Positions 11,482 through 23,630 are shown, counted from the stretch's first letter. The stretch: DNA of 64,000 nucleotides from Herpetospermum pedunculosum (GCA_028017165.1 CM051531.1:50593893-50657892), one strand, 5' to 3'. The notes: generated from the sequence alone by a model not told the origin. Program-made: numbers and translations.

Positions 11482-12740
11482 AGAGAGACAGACCTCCAGC
11501 CTTGAAGTAGTGATGGGTTGATAAATCAACAGAATGAATTGCCCTATTTATGAGGAAGATATTTCGAGTTTCGGCCTTCGTAGAGTCATATCTTTCAATG
11601 TATGCTTATTGCATTATTTATTTTGTTTCTTTAACTGTCTTAATCCCATTTCTTAGCTGAAACATGGATCAATCAGGGTTGGGGTCGGGGTCGGGATCGG
11701 GAGGGTGGTGGGTTGGTCGGTTGTATGAATGCTTGGTTAGAAGTTCTTAGTTAGTTATATTCTTCTCTAACTCTGCTTTAAAAAAATCCATTTTACTTAA
11801 TTTTTAGGATGGTTTGGTATTCCACGGTCGATTAATTATATACAAGCATCCAATGTCATAGAATAGTGACTAGTGATCACTTGCCCTTAATATCTGCTCC
11901 AAACTCAGATGGCCTATTACTAATTTTGTGTTAAGCTCTTAATGTAAGGGAGTATGTTAATGGGATCAAAACTTGATCATATAAATTTTTGTTGAACTTT
12001 GAAGATGATTATAAATCTTGTATAATATTATCGAAATGGCTAAAAATTAGATGTCATCTTCCATTGACCTACACACCTTGGCAACCTGTGTCACACCATC
12101 AGAACATTTGAGAAGTTTCTTGGCTGGATGTTAACTCTCCAAAATTTGAATTTTTGGGAATAGACTTTGTGGAATTCCTTGTAAATGGCCGAATTTTGTG
12201 CCCATTTAGAAAAATGGTCTAAATGTGAAAAAACTTAAGATTTATGGTCGATTGTGGTTTTCACCTGCACTCCAACATTTAATATGATCATGATATCCTG
12301 AACACAACACGTGAATCACGATACATTGAAAAAACCTTGTAACGTTGTAACTTTTTGGTTAATTCTTGAAAAGTTATCTATAGTTTTATGCGTTACATAT
12401 TGAAATCTTGAGAGTTTGCTTTAATACACATTATACATTTCACAAGGAGAACTTTGTGAATGTGGATCGTCAAATAGTGCTAGAGATTGCAAAATTTAAT
12501 AAGGGAGTTTTTTTTAATTTTATGCATAAAACAATTTGTATTGTGTACTAATTGTTTGCCAATCTAATTTTTTGGGCGTGACCTCAACCACGATTTTATT
12601 TCTATTTTTCCGCACATCTCTAATTACAATCATACATGTCTTTAGCTATTTTATAGTCGGTAGCTCATCTAATTAAAATAGAAATTAAAATACAATAGAA
12701 GTTGACAAGACAAATTAAATAGTTTGGCTAATTAGATCCT
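11482..12740. other. 3' UTR of the RBP gene and intergenic DNA
   Basis: The first few hundred bases after the TGA are presumably 3' UTR; GGGGTCGGGGTCGGG at about 11679-11696 is a G-rich patch that could form a quadruplex. No convincing poly-A signal can be chosen by eye. The remainder is AT-rich, with no recognisable gene or element. Confidence 0.5.
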
Positions 12741-12930
12741 TTCAATCAGGGCAGATTTACTAAGGGCCCAGGGGGCTCGAGCCCCCCTCAACTTTGAAAC
12801 AATACTGTGTATATAATTTAGGAGAAAATTTTATAATTAGCTCTTGCCTTGGTGGTAAGTGCGTGCCCAGGCCCCCTTGGAGCCAGGATCATTAATTTTT
12901 TATCTATTTTATTTTTATTTTTATTTTTTA
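12741..12930 (+). mobile_element. Relative of the hAT-type element at 53754
   Basis: About 150 bp (GCAGATTTAC..CCAGGGGGCT..CAACTTTGAAACAATAC.. CTTGCCTTGGTGGTAA) matches the left end of the element at 53754-54531. The right end is not recognisable here, so this copy is truncated or strongly diverged. Confidence 0.5.
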
Positions 12931-13952
12931 TACGGTGTATTTTTTTCAATTTTCTATACTTTTAAATTTACAACTTTTTATTTATTTATTTAAGTTTCTC
13001 ATATATATTTTTTAAGATTTCACAAATATCTAAACATATAAAATAATATTAAAATATAAATAATATTAAAATGAAATGAGAAAAAGGAAGAAGAAAGAAG
13101 AAAGAAGGGAGATGAGAAGGGAGAAAGGAGAAAGGAGAAAGGAGGAACAACCTAATATCGAGCTCAACAAAAATAAATAAAAATAATAAAATTCTTTTTA
13201 ATAACCTCATTTTTTTTAAAAAAAGCCACATGGTAGGGCCAACTCATTAAAAGATGATACATCATCCGAGCCTAATCATTTCGGTCAATGCCACATCATT
13301 TTTTAACGGTCAACTAACGGTTAAAGTAGTTCAGAGACTATTTAGAATTATTTTTCAAACTTACACTTGAGGGACTAAAGTGTCATTTGAAACTTCACGG
13401 ACCAAACATATATCAAACTTAAATTTCAAGGATCAAAAGTACATTTTGCCCTAAAATAAATAATAAAATTGTTTTACCTACAATTTGAACCATGTCCGTG
13501 GAAGAGACGGAAACGTTTATTGTTATTTTTATTTATTAATAATGATTTTTTTTTAAGTACAATTAATAATAAATTTTATGTTATCAATTTAACTAAAAAT
13601 AAATAAATTTAAATTGGTAATCATGAGTTTAAAATGAGAGAGAAAAATGAAAAGTTAGAACTTTTCAAAAGAAGGGAAAAAAATCAGTATTTTCTATAAA
13701 CATCATTGTGAGGAATTTTTAAAAAGAAAAAAAAAAAAATCAATTGCATATGGGAATGGTAGTTTTCAAAAGTGGGGGAGAATTTTAAAAGTTTTCAAAA
13801 GAGGTAAATTTGCATCCTCATTTTTTTTATTTGAAATTTTTCGAGGAGGCCGTCACAATAATATCAATGTGGCTGACCTGTTTAAAAGTAATTCAATTTT
13901 GTATTTAATGGTTATTAGAGTCAAACATATTTTAAGATCTCATCTGATGATT
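12931..13952. other. AT-rich intergenic DNA with a purine-rich tract
   Basis: There is a purine-only run at about 13075-13148 (AGAAGAAAGAAGG type). Around 13330-13455 the text resembles the widespread plant repeat with 'GGGACTAAA..TTTGAAAC..GACCAAA' phrases, but no ends are clear. No gene was found. Confidence 0.5.
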
Positions 13953-13960
13953 ATTAAGAG

Positions 13961-15135
13961 TCTGTTTGATAACGTTTTCGTTTTCTGTTTCTCATTTTTT
14001 TAAAAACCAGACTTGTTTGATAATTATTTTCGTTTCTTGTTTTTAAATTTTGAGAAAGGTTTTAAAAAAAAGGTAAAATTTGAGAAACTACAAAAAAAAA
14101 TATTTATCTGTGTTCCGTTTCTTTTATATTAATTCCGTTCGTGTGAGAACTTAATTTTGTTGTTGCTTTGATGGCCAAATGAGCCCCTTAAACCAGCCTT
14201 TTCCATTACCGTTATTTGATCGTTATTTGATGGTCAAATGAGTCCCTTAACATTTTTATTTTGCTCACTAAAAAAATGCATTTAGTCACACTTTAATATT
14301 TTACAACCATGACATTCACAGAGCTATATAATTGAAGTGGATCTGAGTCGTCATCATTTAAAAAAGAATAACTCGATTGAGAGATGACATTGCATATCAA
14401 AATCGTGTGAAAGATAAAAACAATTGTATTATTGTTGTGTGTAAATATTTTGCAGCCACGCTTATTAGTATTGAAGATAATGTAACTTTTTATAATTGTT
14501 TTTTTATTATTTTATTTCTTGTTTTTACAAAATATATATTAATTTAATTTTTAGTACACTTGAACCCCATTATAATTTTGCAAATATAAATTTTTCTCAC
14601 TAAAACATGCATTATTTAGTCTCACTTTAATATTTTACAACCACGATATTTACAGAGCTATATATATTGAGTTGGATTCGAGTCGACATTATTTAAGGAA
14701 CGGTAGAATGACACTCGAGTGAGAGATTAAATTTGGGTAACATTTGAAGGATAAATACAATTTTATCTGTGTTTTTAATTTTGCATTGAGACTTATTTGT
14801 ATTAGATTATGTAAACTTTGGATACTTGTTTTTTTATATCTGTTTTAATGCTCGTTATATATATGTGTTTTTATATGATGTATACTAAATTCTATTTAAA
14901 CTATACGGAAAAATATATAGGAAAAAAAAGAAAAAAAAATAGTTATCAAACAAAATATTTCTATTTTTTTTTTTTAAGAAATAAAAAATAAAAAACGTTA
15001 TCAACCAAGTTTGTGTTTCTATTTTTTTTTCTTTCAATAAACAAGAAACATGAGTAGTCATCAAATAAGTTATTTTTTCTAGTTCTCAAAATAGAAAAAA
15101 CAGGAAACATGAAACATGAGCGTTATCAAATAGAT
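13961..15135. mobile_element. Non-autonomous hAT-type element, ~1.17 kb
   Basis: The left end TCTGTTTGATAACG and the right end CGTTATCAAATAGAT form imperfect terminal inverted repeats. ATTAAGAG (13953-13960) and ACTAAGAG (15136-15143) flank it as an 8-bp duplication with one mismatch, the length typical of hAT elements. Inside, a ~220-bp segment is directly repeated (about 14265-14500 and 14575-14830, with TTTAATATTTTACAACCA in both). No transposase is encoded. Similar ends are found at 40747-41512. Confidence 0.6.
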
Positions 15136-15208
15136 ACTAAGAGAATTTTTTTTCTTCTTTGCAAATGTATTTAATTAATGAGAAATGAGGTAATCGAAAC
15201 TCCGACTC

Positions 15209-15910
15209 CTTAGGCTCCATTTGATAACCATTTGGTTTTTAGTTTTTATTTTTTGAATGCAAACGAAAATAAATATATTAAGAAATGAACATGCCCAAAG
15301 GACAAAAATTAGAGATATCCGAAAGTAAAACACTAGACAACCAAACCAGAGGGCTTGAGTCCCAAACAGAACACCCCCCATAGACAAGACATGATTGTGG
15401 GCCACTTTGTTTGTCGTTCTCGAGCTAAAAAATAGACCCGTCATACCTAATTGAGCCATAAAAAAATTTAATCTCTCCCAACAAGACTCCTTGAGGAGCT
15501 AATAGAAGACCATTTGAGAGCAAAACTCGAACCAAAATCTGTGCATCCAATTTCACACTAAAAATTGACAAGCCCAAAGACGTTGTAAGTTGCAAACAAC
15601 CCTTTGAGCAAAGTCAAAGCTTCCGCACACAAAACATCGATTAAACCCTCAATTGCCTCTGCTTGTGCCACAACCAACCTCCCTTCAGCATCCCGGACCA
15701 CCATACGTACACATGTGAATTCCTACAATAACTTTCATTTTTGTTAGCCAAATTCCATAAACAAAAGTAAATTTTTTTTTGTTTTTTTTTTTTGTTTTTC
15801 TAATTAAAAACACTTCGAAAGATAGATAACACAACAAAAAAATTCATATGTGAATGTATTGTTTATAAGCTTAGTTTTCAAAAACCAAAAACAAAATGGT
15901 TATCAGTTTT
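15209..15910. mobile_element. MITE arms flanking a LINE fragment
   Basis: CATTTGATAACCATTTGG (about 15217-15234), followed by TTTTTAGTTTTTA, is mirrored by AAAAACCAAAAACAAAATGG and TTATCA near 15880-15906. The two arms look like terminal inverted repeats of a MITE. The LINE-like sequence between them was probably inserted later. Confidence 0.5.
15250..15700 (-). pseudogene. Decayed LINE RNase H fragment
   Basis: On the minus strand, broken frames give VVRDAEGRLVVAQAEAIEGL and later SRTTNKVAHN. Both are typical of the RNase H-like (RVT_3) domain at the 3' end of plant LINEs. Stops and shifts interrupt it several times. It is similar in kind to the better preserved copy at 63222-63991. Confidence 0.55.
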
Positions 15911-16314
15911 AATCATTAGTTCATAATTTATGTAAGTTGAACTATGTACCTCGACACATAATATAATACAACTTGTTGACATATAATATAATACAACTTG
16001 TTATAAGATAAAGTGAGAGAAGACTTTAGCTTATTAATTAGTTAATAAAACTTGGTCAGTTCAGTGGATGCTTCCTTAAACATAGATGCTTAGATGAGCC
16101 TAATTCTTTAATCACCCGCCGTCTGATTGATGGGGGCCGTGTTGGTAGTTAGTCTGTATCCCTTCAAAAAAAAAATACTATATTATTATAATAAATTTTA
16201 AAAAATTATAATTTCTCATTTACATTCTACAAGTTGGAGTACAATGTTATGATATTGTCCAGTTTGAGCATAAATCAATTTTATTTTTGGTTCACCGAAA
16301 AAACTGTTGGGAGT

Positions 16315-16725
16315 GCGATCAAAGTCTTACATTAGTTAGAAAAAAGGAAAGATCATAAGTGAAGGACAACATCTCCATTGATATGCATACAATTGTGGAG
16401 ATGTTTGGGTTCCTTGTCTTTTACAAGTGGTATCAAAGTCGTGGTAAGCTGTGCGGAAAGAGTTAATGAAGCTTCATGTCGACATTGTAGATGAATTCTC
16501 GGATCAGACAAAAAGTGTTTGAGTGACAACACTTAAGAAGTTTAACTCTATCAAGTCGGCTAGATTGATAGAAAGAGTACTGCGAGATGGGTGATCGCGC
16601 CACGCCATCAAGAAATATCTCACAATGTGATTCGTTGGGAAGGGGAGGGTCAACTTATTCGGAAGAGAATATTGTTAGGAGTGCTAACAAAGTCTCACAT
16701 TGGTTAGGGAAGAGATTGATGATAA
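16315..16725 (+). mobile_element. TRIM-like LTR element, truncated right LTR
   Basis: The left LTR-like unit starts TGTTGGGAGTGCGATCAAAG at 16315 and runs to about 16435. TGGTATCAAAGT (16438-16449) is a near match to the initiator-Met tRNA primer binding site. After ~220 bp there is a purine-rich GGGAAGGGGAGGG tract (about 16637-16650), then a second LTR start, TGTTAGGAGTGCTAACAAAG, at 16673 that is cut short. No protein is encoded. Relatives lie at 27169, 41728, 47460 and 49155. Confidence 0.65.
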
Positions 16726-16993
16726 TATAATTTGATTTTGATTGAATCTTTTGTTTTTAATTTTTATATTTTTTAAATCAATAACTAATGCACATTTCAA
16801 AAGTTTAAAATTAACATATATATACACTACAATTAAAATCAAACTCAAATGTAATGTAAAACACATCAGAAAGAGTCGCATTCATTTCTATATTTGAAAA
16901 AATTGAAAAGTTGGTGATATTTTTTAATTACATATTAGTTTAAAGCTATGAAGCGAAATTTCTATTAATTTCTAAATGAAGTAATAAAATAAA

Positions 16994-17392
16994 GGGAAAA
17001 AATCAGTTTATACCCCTAAACTTTGAGGGTTGTATCAATTAAAACCTTAAACTAACCATTGTATCAATTTAAACCCTAAATTTTCATAAGTGTATCAATT
17101 TACACCTTCTAATATAAAAATGTAAGCTTTTACATGGGTGGAGATCACTTGCAATTTATTAATTAAACTCTTAAACTTTCATAGAATTGATTCATTTATG
17201 AAAGTTTATGGGTTTAATTGTTAAAATCATAAGTTTCCACCCGTTTAAATTAATTTTTTTCAAATAAAATCTAACAAAAGGTGTAAATTGATACACTTAT
17301 GATAGTTCAGGGTTTAAATTGATACAATTGTTAGTTTAGGGTTTTAATTGATACAACCCTCAAAGTTTAGGGGTATAAATTGATTTTTTCCC
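16994..17392. mobile_element. MITE with long terminal inverted repeats and TAAA duplication
   Basis: GGGAAAAAATCAGTTTATAC at the left is mirrored by TATAAATTGATTTTTTCCC at the right. The inverted similarity continues inward for well over 100 bp (CCCTAAACTTTGAGGGTTG against CAACCCTCAAAGTTTAGGG). TAAA flanks both sides (16990-16993, 17393-17396), consistent with a 3-4 bp target duplication. A diverged copy lies at 29289-29899. Confidence 0.75.
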
Positions 17393-17396
17393 TAAA

Positions 17397-18421
17397 ATAA
17401 AACAAGGAAATAAAAGAATGGACCATGTGATTGATCAAATGGGTGATTTTAATATTTTTTTTTTTTTTTGAAATGGAAAATAGATCTATGAAATGGGTTT
17501 TATTATTTGTTTGCCTCGCTGTCTTATTATTAATTTTTTTTTTAAGAGGAACCTTACTAGTTCAATATTTTATAATTAATTCAACTCACATCTGATTTTT
17601 TTTATAAACAATTCTACGAACAAAATGAGCTTATTAGAAGGTAATTAGAAGATAACAATAACCCTTATAAGAATAAATGAAGCCACGTATTTTTTTTCCG
17701 ACTCTTTTTAATTTAATTTGCTGGATTAATAATGTCAATGCATAATTTATAATTTTTGTTTGTTAATTTGGTTATTATTAGTCTTTTAATCAATGATAAT
17801 TGTATTGCTAATTTAACTTACTTTTTATCTATTGTTTTGATAGAGTAAAAAGACAAAAACCTAATTTGAGGATGAAAGTGGTAAATTTTTTAATTTGTAT
17901 TTGATTTATAAAAGTGAGTTTTCTTTATTGGTGTAAGTTCATTATTGGTATGAATTCAAATTTTCAAATTGAAAACAAAATTTGTATGCACAAAAGTGGA
18001 ATGAATTTTGGCTTTAAAAATCCTCAATTTTCTTGTTCATTAAGGGGAGGACATCCATATTTTCACACATTCTCGCCACATTCTTATCTTCCATCTTCAC
18101 ACACCCAACACCCATATTTTCATACACTTCACACACATTTTTTTTATACACATTCAAGAACACTTGTAAACTCTAGCTTAGTTGAAGGTTGCATTTGGTA
18201 GGGCTTTTGTCTCAAGGATCCGCACCTCAAGCGACAAGCTGGTTAAGTGTTCTTGGTTTTCTTCATTTCTGAGCACCCTAAAAAATGTAGACGAAAGATT
18301 TTAGCATAGTTTATTAATCTTTTATTTTGTTTTCTTTCCTTCATTACTCTTCTTTTTACCATGTGACATTTTTGTTATTTTAGATTTTGTTATTCTAAGG
18401 TTTGCTTTTACTGTTTTTTTT

Positions 18422-18463
<42 letters not shown>

Positions 18464-18699
18464 GTTCATCTCTTTTTTATTACTCTTTTTTATTTACCTT
18501 CATTTTTATTTATAAAAAAATCAATGTTGGCACTGTTGCACTAAGGAGTATTTATTTCTTTTTTATAGTGGCAGTAGATTATTCATTCATTTCTTTTTTT
18601 AGTATTTTATTTAAGTATATAATTGCTTAATATTTTCTTTCATTTTATGTTTGAATTTATTTGCATGTATGTATTCACCTCTGAAATTGTAGATGTCAA
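17397..18699. other. AT-rich intergenic DNA with (TTA)n microsatellite
   Basis: There is a T run followed by (ATT)n at about 18419-18464. Between 18040 and 18180 a CA-rich stretch (TTCACACA, CACACCCAACACCC) opens a short reading frame, but the composition is low-complexity. No gene was recognised. Confidence 0.5.
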
Positions 18700-19151
18700 T
18701 TTAGAATAAGATAATTATAAATATAGCATGTTTTTTAAAAAATTGTGGATATGACAATTTCTATCGCTGATATCTTTTGGTTGATAGAAGTCTATCGCCG
18801 ATCACCTCAGCTTTTTATAGATTTTTGTCAGTGATAATAGTCTATCAGTGATATGATAAAGTCTATCAGTGATAGAAACAGATTTTTTTTGCCATATTTG
18901 CAAAACATTTTAAAGTTTGCTAAATTTGCAATTAGTTTGGGCATGATTGCTATTTGTGCAACCAACCCTAGTTTAGATGTATTTTATTTATCTATTTTAG
19001 ATTAAATCTATAAAAAGCTGAGGTGATCAGCGATAGACTTCTATCAGTCATAAGATATCAGCGATAGAAATTGCTATATCCGCAAAATTTTTAAAAACAT
19101 GCTATATTTGCAAACAATAAGTCTTAAATTGTCATTTACTACAATTTCCCA
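18700..19151. mobile_element. Two abutting copies of the CTATCAGTGATAG MITE family in opposite orientation
   Basis: 18700-18972 reads as the family on the minus strand, ending GTGCAACCAACCCT. 19005-19151 is the 3' half on the + strand, ending ACAATTTCCC. The halves share CTGAGGTGATCAGCGATAG-type sequence in opposite orientation, so the region forms a large imperfect palindrome. Family definition: see 32307-32631. Confidence 0.7.
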
Positions 19152-19573
19152 TCTTTAAATTATATTTTTGCATTTATGTTTGTTTATATATTGATGTTGT
19201 TTTCTTTAAAACTATCTTTTATTGATGTTTTCTCAAATCTTTTTAAACTTTTTATCACGTTGTAAAAATATTTCAAAATCTTTTAAAATTATACTCTTTG
19301 TATTTTATGAAAATTTTATAACCAAAATGTTATTTTAAAATTTTCTAATCTTTTTTCTGAAAAGTGATTTTGATATTTCAAAACCGTTTTTTTTTCCTAA
19401 AATTTTCTACGATGGAATCTAGAAACATTTGAGAGTCCGATTTTCTAGAATTCTTGAGGTGAGGGATCATAATCTTTTGATCCCAAGAAAAAATGAATTT
19501 AATTTAAACAAAATAAATGTTTTTTTTTTAAAAAAAAAAAAAAAACTCTCATACGAATGACTATCCTATGACG

Positions 19574-20241
19574 TGTTGGGAAAAATACACGAGATATAAA
19601 TAATGCGGAATAACAGACTGAATTATATCTACTGTTCCCACTTCAGAGGTTAGAACCAAATAAGTTATCGGTCACAAAATACAATAATAAATAGAAGGGA
19701 AAACAGAATGACACCGAAAGTTATACTGTTTCGCCCCGATCTTGGGACTACGTCCAGTCTTCTGCAACTGCAGGTTCAACTATAATGAAGATTACAATAA
19801 GCCCTCAATTCGACGCTACAAACTATCTCAATAGCCCACCAATGACTATTGACTTCCAAGTATCACAACCCGATATCTTGGGATCACAACAAAGAAAGAA
19901 CGCCCAAATCCACCAAAAGAAATTCTACCTTTTCTCTATCTCTAGCTCAATGTCATTTGAATTTAGAATAAAAAGAAAAAAAAGGAACAACTCACAATTT
20001 ATTTCTTCTTTTGAATTTATTGACACCGCCACCGCATGCACCCTTTTTTTTTTTGCTCCTGTTGTTGATAATTTAATCAGCACCCAAATTCCTATTGTAT
20101 ACTGATAAAAAACCACCGCCCATCACCTTGCTTTTCTTCTTATTGGTCACCTTCATTTAACCCAATTACAAAGGTTGCTTAGTGAGGATATTTGGGCTTA
20201 ATGATTTTCGGCCTTTTGTTTTGTGCTTCACATTCCTAACA
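19574..20241. mobile_element. Probable solo LTR, 668 bp
   Basis: It starts TGTTGGGAA and ends TTCCTAACA, the short inverted TG..CA ends of an LTR. It is flanked by TGACG (19569-19573) and TGACA (20242-20246), a 5-bp duplication with one mismatch. No internal retrotransposon sequence adjoins it. The reading frame from 19785 inside it has no recognisable domain. Confidence 0.6.
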
Positions 20242-20885
20242 TGACAGAGTTTGAGAAATTGTAATATTCTCTCATCTTCTTGAGTTGAAGAATATTCCTA
20301 AGTATCGGTAATATCTCTAATATATAGTTAAAATTGATGGATAATTTTCAATTATTTTATGGGATCATGACTCCAAATATTAGAGAAATGAACAGTAAAA
20401 ATAAGACATTGTTTTAAAATATAATGTTTCCAAGCAAACTCTTTAAATAACCTTTTAAATTCAAGATAAAATTTGGCCACCGTTTTAATCGGAGTTGTGG
20501 GGTGTTAATACCTTCCTCACACTCAATTGACTCCCAACACGCTCGAGCAGTAGATTGGTTAGAGTAGATCGTCTAGGAGTGGAAAATCCAACTTACTTGA
20601 TAAAGAAGGATGATGCTTCCTTATATAGTAGTGAGTTGGTGTATGAGGTGCACGTGTCAGTTGGGATCGACCGCCCCTCTCATTATGATGAGGGGACTCA
20701 CACCGTTAGTCAGACTGAACACATGGGACACATTGGCGGGTCACCGCGCGGGATTATCGATTGTCGAGGTGCTGTCACGAATGTGACCGCCCGTTCACTT
20801 GTTGTCCCTCTGACAGGCCCAAACCAGATCTGGTAACCTCCGATTTTGGGTATTGGGGTGTGACTCAAGCGGGACGTCATGGGCT
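20242..20885. other. Intergenic stretch with a GC-richer 400-bp patch, unassigned
   Basis: 20530-20840 is clearly GC-richer than its surroundings and contains a 93-codon open frame (20555-20836) with no motif I recognise. It may be a fragment of a retrotransposon internal region adjoining the large LTR that starts at 20886. I do not call it a gene. Confidence 0.35.
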
Positions 20886-22173
20886 TGTTGGGTTTTATGT
20901 CCTAAAACTCGTGGTTTGTAAACTGTTATGTTTGTAATTTTTCTATTTAGAATAAAGAGTTATTATTTTTATTCGGTAAAAGAGTTTACTGGAATAAAGT
21001 GAAACGTGTTTAGGTTAACCTATACCAATAATCAACACCCATGGCTGAATTTGAGTACTTGAGCCTCATGTATGACATGATTGTGGATCAGGCTCAAGTA
21101 GTCAGTCAAAACGGTCTATAGTATACGGATAAGGCTGGGTACCTTATCCTGGTAACACTATTGGATGCGACTCACTTTGTATTGTACAAAACGATGTAAT
21201 CCGAATCGTTTCACATGGAGATGTGCGAGTGAGGGCGTCCTGTGCAAAGAGGTTGCATAAGACCGAACCGCGAAATATGTCGCTCTCTCTTTATAACACC
21301 GTTTATTGATGAGACCGACATTTTCTTTTGATGGCCTAGGTAACTCGATCTCAATCCTGAGCTCGCTATGAACTCCTGCTTATTCGAAAGTATCCTTTGA
21401 CTTGCACGGGTGAGAGTGACCCATTAGCGCCGACTCAATAAGCCTACCATCTTGGGGATAAAGTCGAATAGGTAGCTGAGGACATAGTACAACAAGATTG
21501 GAGTTCACTCCTAACCCGCTTTTCAGGGTTAGTAGATAGGTTGTTCCCTTAATAGCTGACTCCGGGGCTTGAACAATTAGAGCTCACACTCTCATGAGAT
21601 GAGAGGGTTAATTGATCTGTTGGTTGGACCACAGATCTAATGTTCATTAGAGGTGTCAGTGGTACTTAAGGAACAAGATGTAATGCAGGGGTTAAACGGT
21701 TTAAATGGCCCAACTGTGATTACGAACAACCTGTGAAGGGTCGACTTGCCCATGACGGTTATATCAGAGGACATAATATATCTACAGTGAGGAGAGTGCA
21801 ACCCTCAGACTATAGTGGAGTCTCCGGGGGTTAACGAATGTTGATTAGTTCGGTTAAAAGAGGACTGAATAATCTCGTATCGTTGGAGCTCATAATTTGT
21901 AGGTCCTTTAGGTTCTCCTGACTAGGTCGGATAACGTCATGCAACAATATAAGAGAAAAGGAAAAAGAAAAAGAATTTGAATTGTTCAAATTCGGTTTGT
22001 AGAAGAATGATGAACATATTTAAATATGATTTAAATATGGAAGTGGTCTAAAACATGAATACGATCCATGTGCAAAAAAAAGTTGGTTTTCGGAAAATCA
22101 GATTTAGCCATATTATTTAATTAATATTTGATATTGAATTAAATAATATTTATTAATTAAAAAGTTTAATTAA

Positions 22174-22204
<31 letters not shown>

Positions 22205-22270
22205 TTTATTTATTAAAAATTTAATAAATAATTTTTTATTTTTATTTTTAATAATAATATATATATAAGT

Positions 22271-22525
22271 TGTTTCTAAGAGAGAAGAGAAATGAGAATG
22301 CAACTACTACATTGCATTCAATAAAATCTGACCTTAAATACACTTTCTTTCTAAATGCTAAAATAGCTTAGTTAACTTCATAAAAACAACCACTAACTCC
22401 ACTAACTCTAACTCCACAAAACTAGTCACTTACTTCACTAACTCTAAATATATCAACACTTACCCCACTAACTTCAAATATAGTAATTGGCTAAAAATAG
22501 ACTTGTAGCTTTGAGTTACCTAACA
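22271..22525 (-). repeat. 3' LTR of the copia element
   Basis: 255 bp, nearly identical to 25031-25281. On the minus strand it starts TGTTAGGTAACTC and ends near AGAAACA. It is slightly longer than its partner because of a CTTT indel near 22346. Confidence 0.9.
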
Positions 22526-22637
22526 TACTCCTCCTAACTCAAATGCTGCAAACATTTAGCTTGCTTCTAACACAACTACACACTACTTCTCTCATATACC
22601 TCATTCAGCAGTCTAGTCCCTCTAACTGGTCCATCAA

Positions 22638-23615
22638 TCAGTATCCAGAAAAAACTTCTTGTTGCTTCACCTCTTCTTCTTTTGTCCAGTCCCACTTCTC
22701 ATCATCAAAAAATTGAACATCCCTACTAATCACCATCTTCTTTTTGTGAGGTTGATAGATCTTGTATGCTTTGGACATTATGGTGTAGCCTACAAAGATT
22801 CTTTGTTTTGCCTTTTCACTCAACTTATCTCTCTTCACCTGTAGAACATGAGAAAAACACAAACAACCAAACACCTTCAAATTTTTCAGTTTTGGTTTAG
22901 CATTAAACCAAACTTCATAGGGTGTCTTCTTCTCCAATACCCTTGTAGGTAGTTTATTCAATAAAAAAAGTGATGTGTTTGCTGCTTCAACCCAAAACTC
23001 CTTTGACAAGTTTTTCTCATGCGACATGCATCTTGTCATCTCCATAATACTTCTGTTCTTCCTCTCACTAACTCCATTTTGTTGTGGAGTATATGGAACA
23101 GTGAGCTGATGCTCTATTCCAGCTTCTTCACAAAAGGTATTGAACCTTTGTGTCGTGTATTCAGTCCCGTTATCGGACTTTACCACCTGAATCTGACAAC
23201 CACTCTGATTCTCAACCCATCTTTTAAACTTCAGAAACACTTCAGCTACTTCAGACTTATGCTTCATAAAGTAAATCCAACACATTCTGGTATAATCATC
23301 AATAAAGATAATGAAATACCTACTACCATTGAGTGAAAGAGTTGGTTGTGGTCCACACAAGTCAGTGTGGATGAGCTGCAACTTCTCTGTTGCTTTCCAA
23401 ATTGACTTCTTGAATGACAACCTCGTTTGCTTCCCTGTCAAACAAGCTTTGCAGTTTGCTTTCAGCTCCTCCAGAACTGGTACTCCAACTGCCATCTCAT
23501 TCTTCTGCAAATACTGCAACCTCTTCTGATGAAAATGCCCCAACCTCTTGTGCCATAGCTTACTGTCACTCACTTGACACTTGAAAGCTATTTGTTCCTT
23601 CTCGAGTGGATCCAA
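22638..23615 (-). CDS. copia GAG-pre-integrase and integrase core (325 codons)
   Basis: The N-terminal part, LWHKRLGHFHQKRL..CKACLTGK, is the HHCC zinc-binding GAG-pre-integrase region. The core follows with HTDLCGP (first Asp), KSDNGTEY (second Asp) and the E of NGVSERKNRS, giving the D,D,E triad. It then reads RIFVGYTIMSKAYKIYQP, the GKGY-like region after integrase. The frame ends at 22638, close to the deletion that removed RT. It would integrate element cDNA in an intact copy. Frame and triad are complete here, but it is not expected to be made as part of a functional polyprotein. Confidence 0.9.
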   Translation of the reverse strand: MDPLEKEQIAFKCQVSDSKLWHKRLGHFHQKRLQYLQKNEMAVGVPVLEELKANCKACLTGKQTRLSFKKSIWKATEKLQLIHTDLCGPQPTLSLNGSRYFIIFIDDYTRMCWIYFMKHKSEVAEVFLKFKRWVENQSGCQIQVVKSDNGTEYTTQRFNTFCEEAGIEHQLTVPYTPQQNGVSERKNRSIMEMTRCMSHEKNLSKEFWVEAANTSLFLLNKLPTRVLEKKTPYEVWFNAKPKLKNLKVFGCLCFSHVLQVKRDKLSEKAKQRIFVGYTIMSKAYKIYQPHKKKMVISRDVQFFDDEKWDWTKEEEVKQQEVFSGY

Positions 23616-23630
23616 TAAGAAGCTCTTGTA

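Noticed and set aside
18431..18466. Possible CRISPR-like or regulatory array in the (TTA)n region
   Set aside because: Plain trinucleotide microsatellite; no spacers, and the DNA is eukaryotic.
19785..20105. 106-codon open frame inside the solo LTR
   Set aside because: No domain, low-complexity lysine/serine-rich text, and fully contained in an LTR.
20555..20836. 93-codon open frame, GC-richer
   Set aside because: No recognisable motif, no splice partners or neighbouring exons; most likely retroelement leftover.
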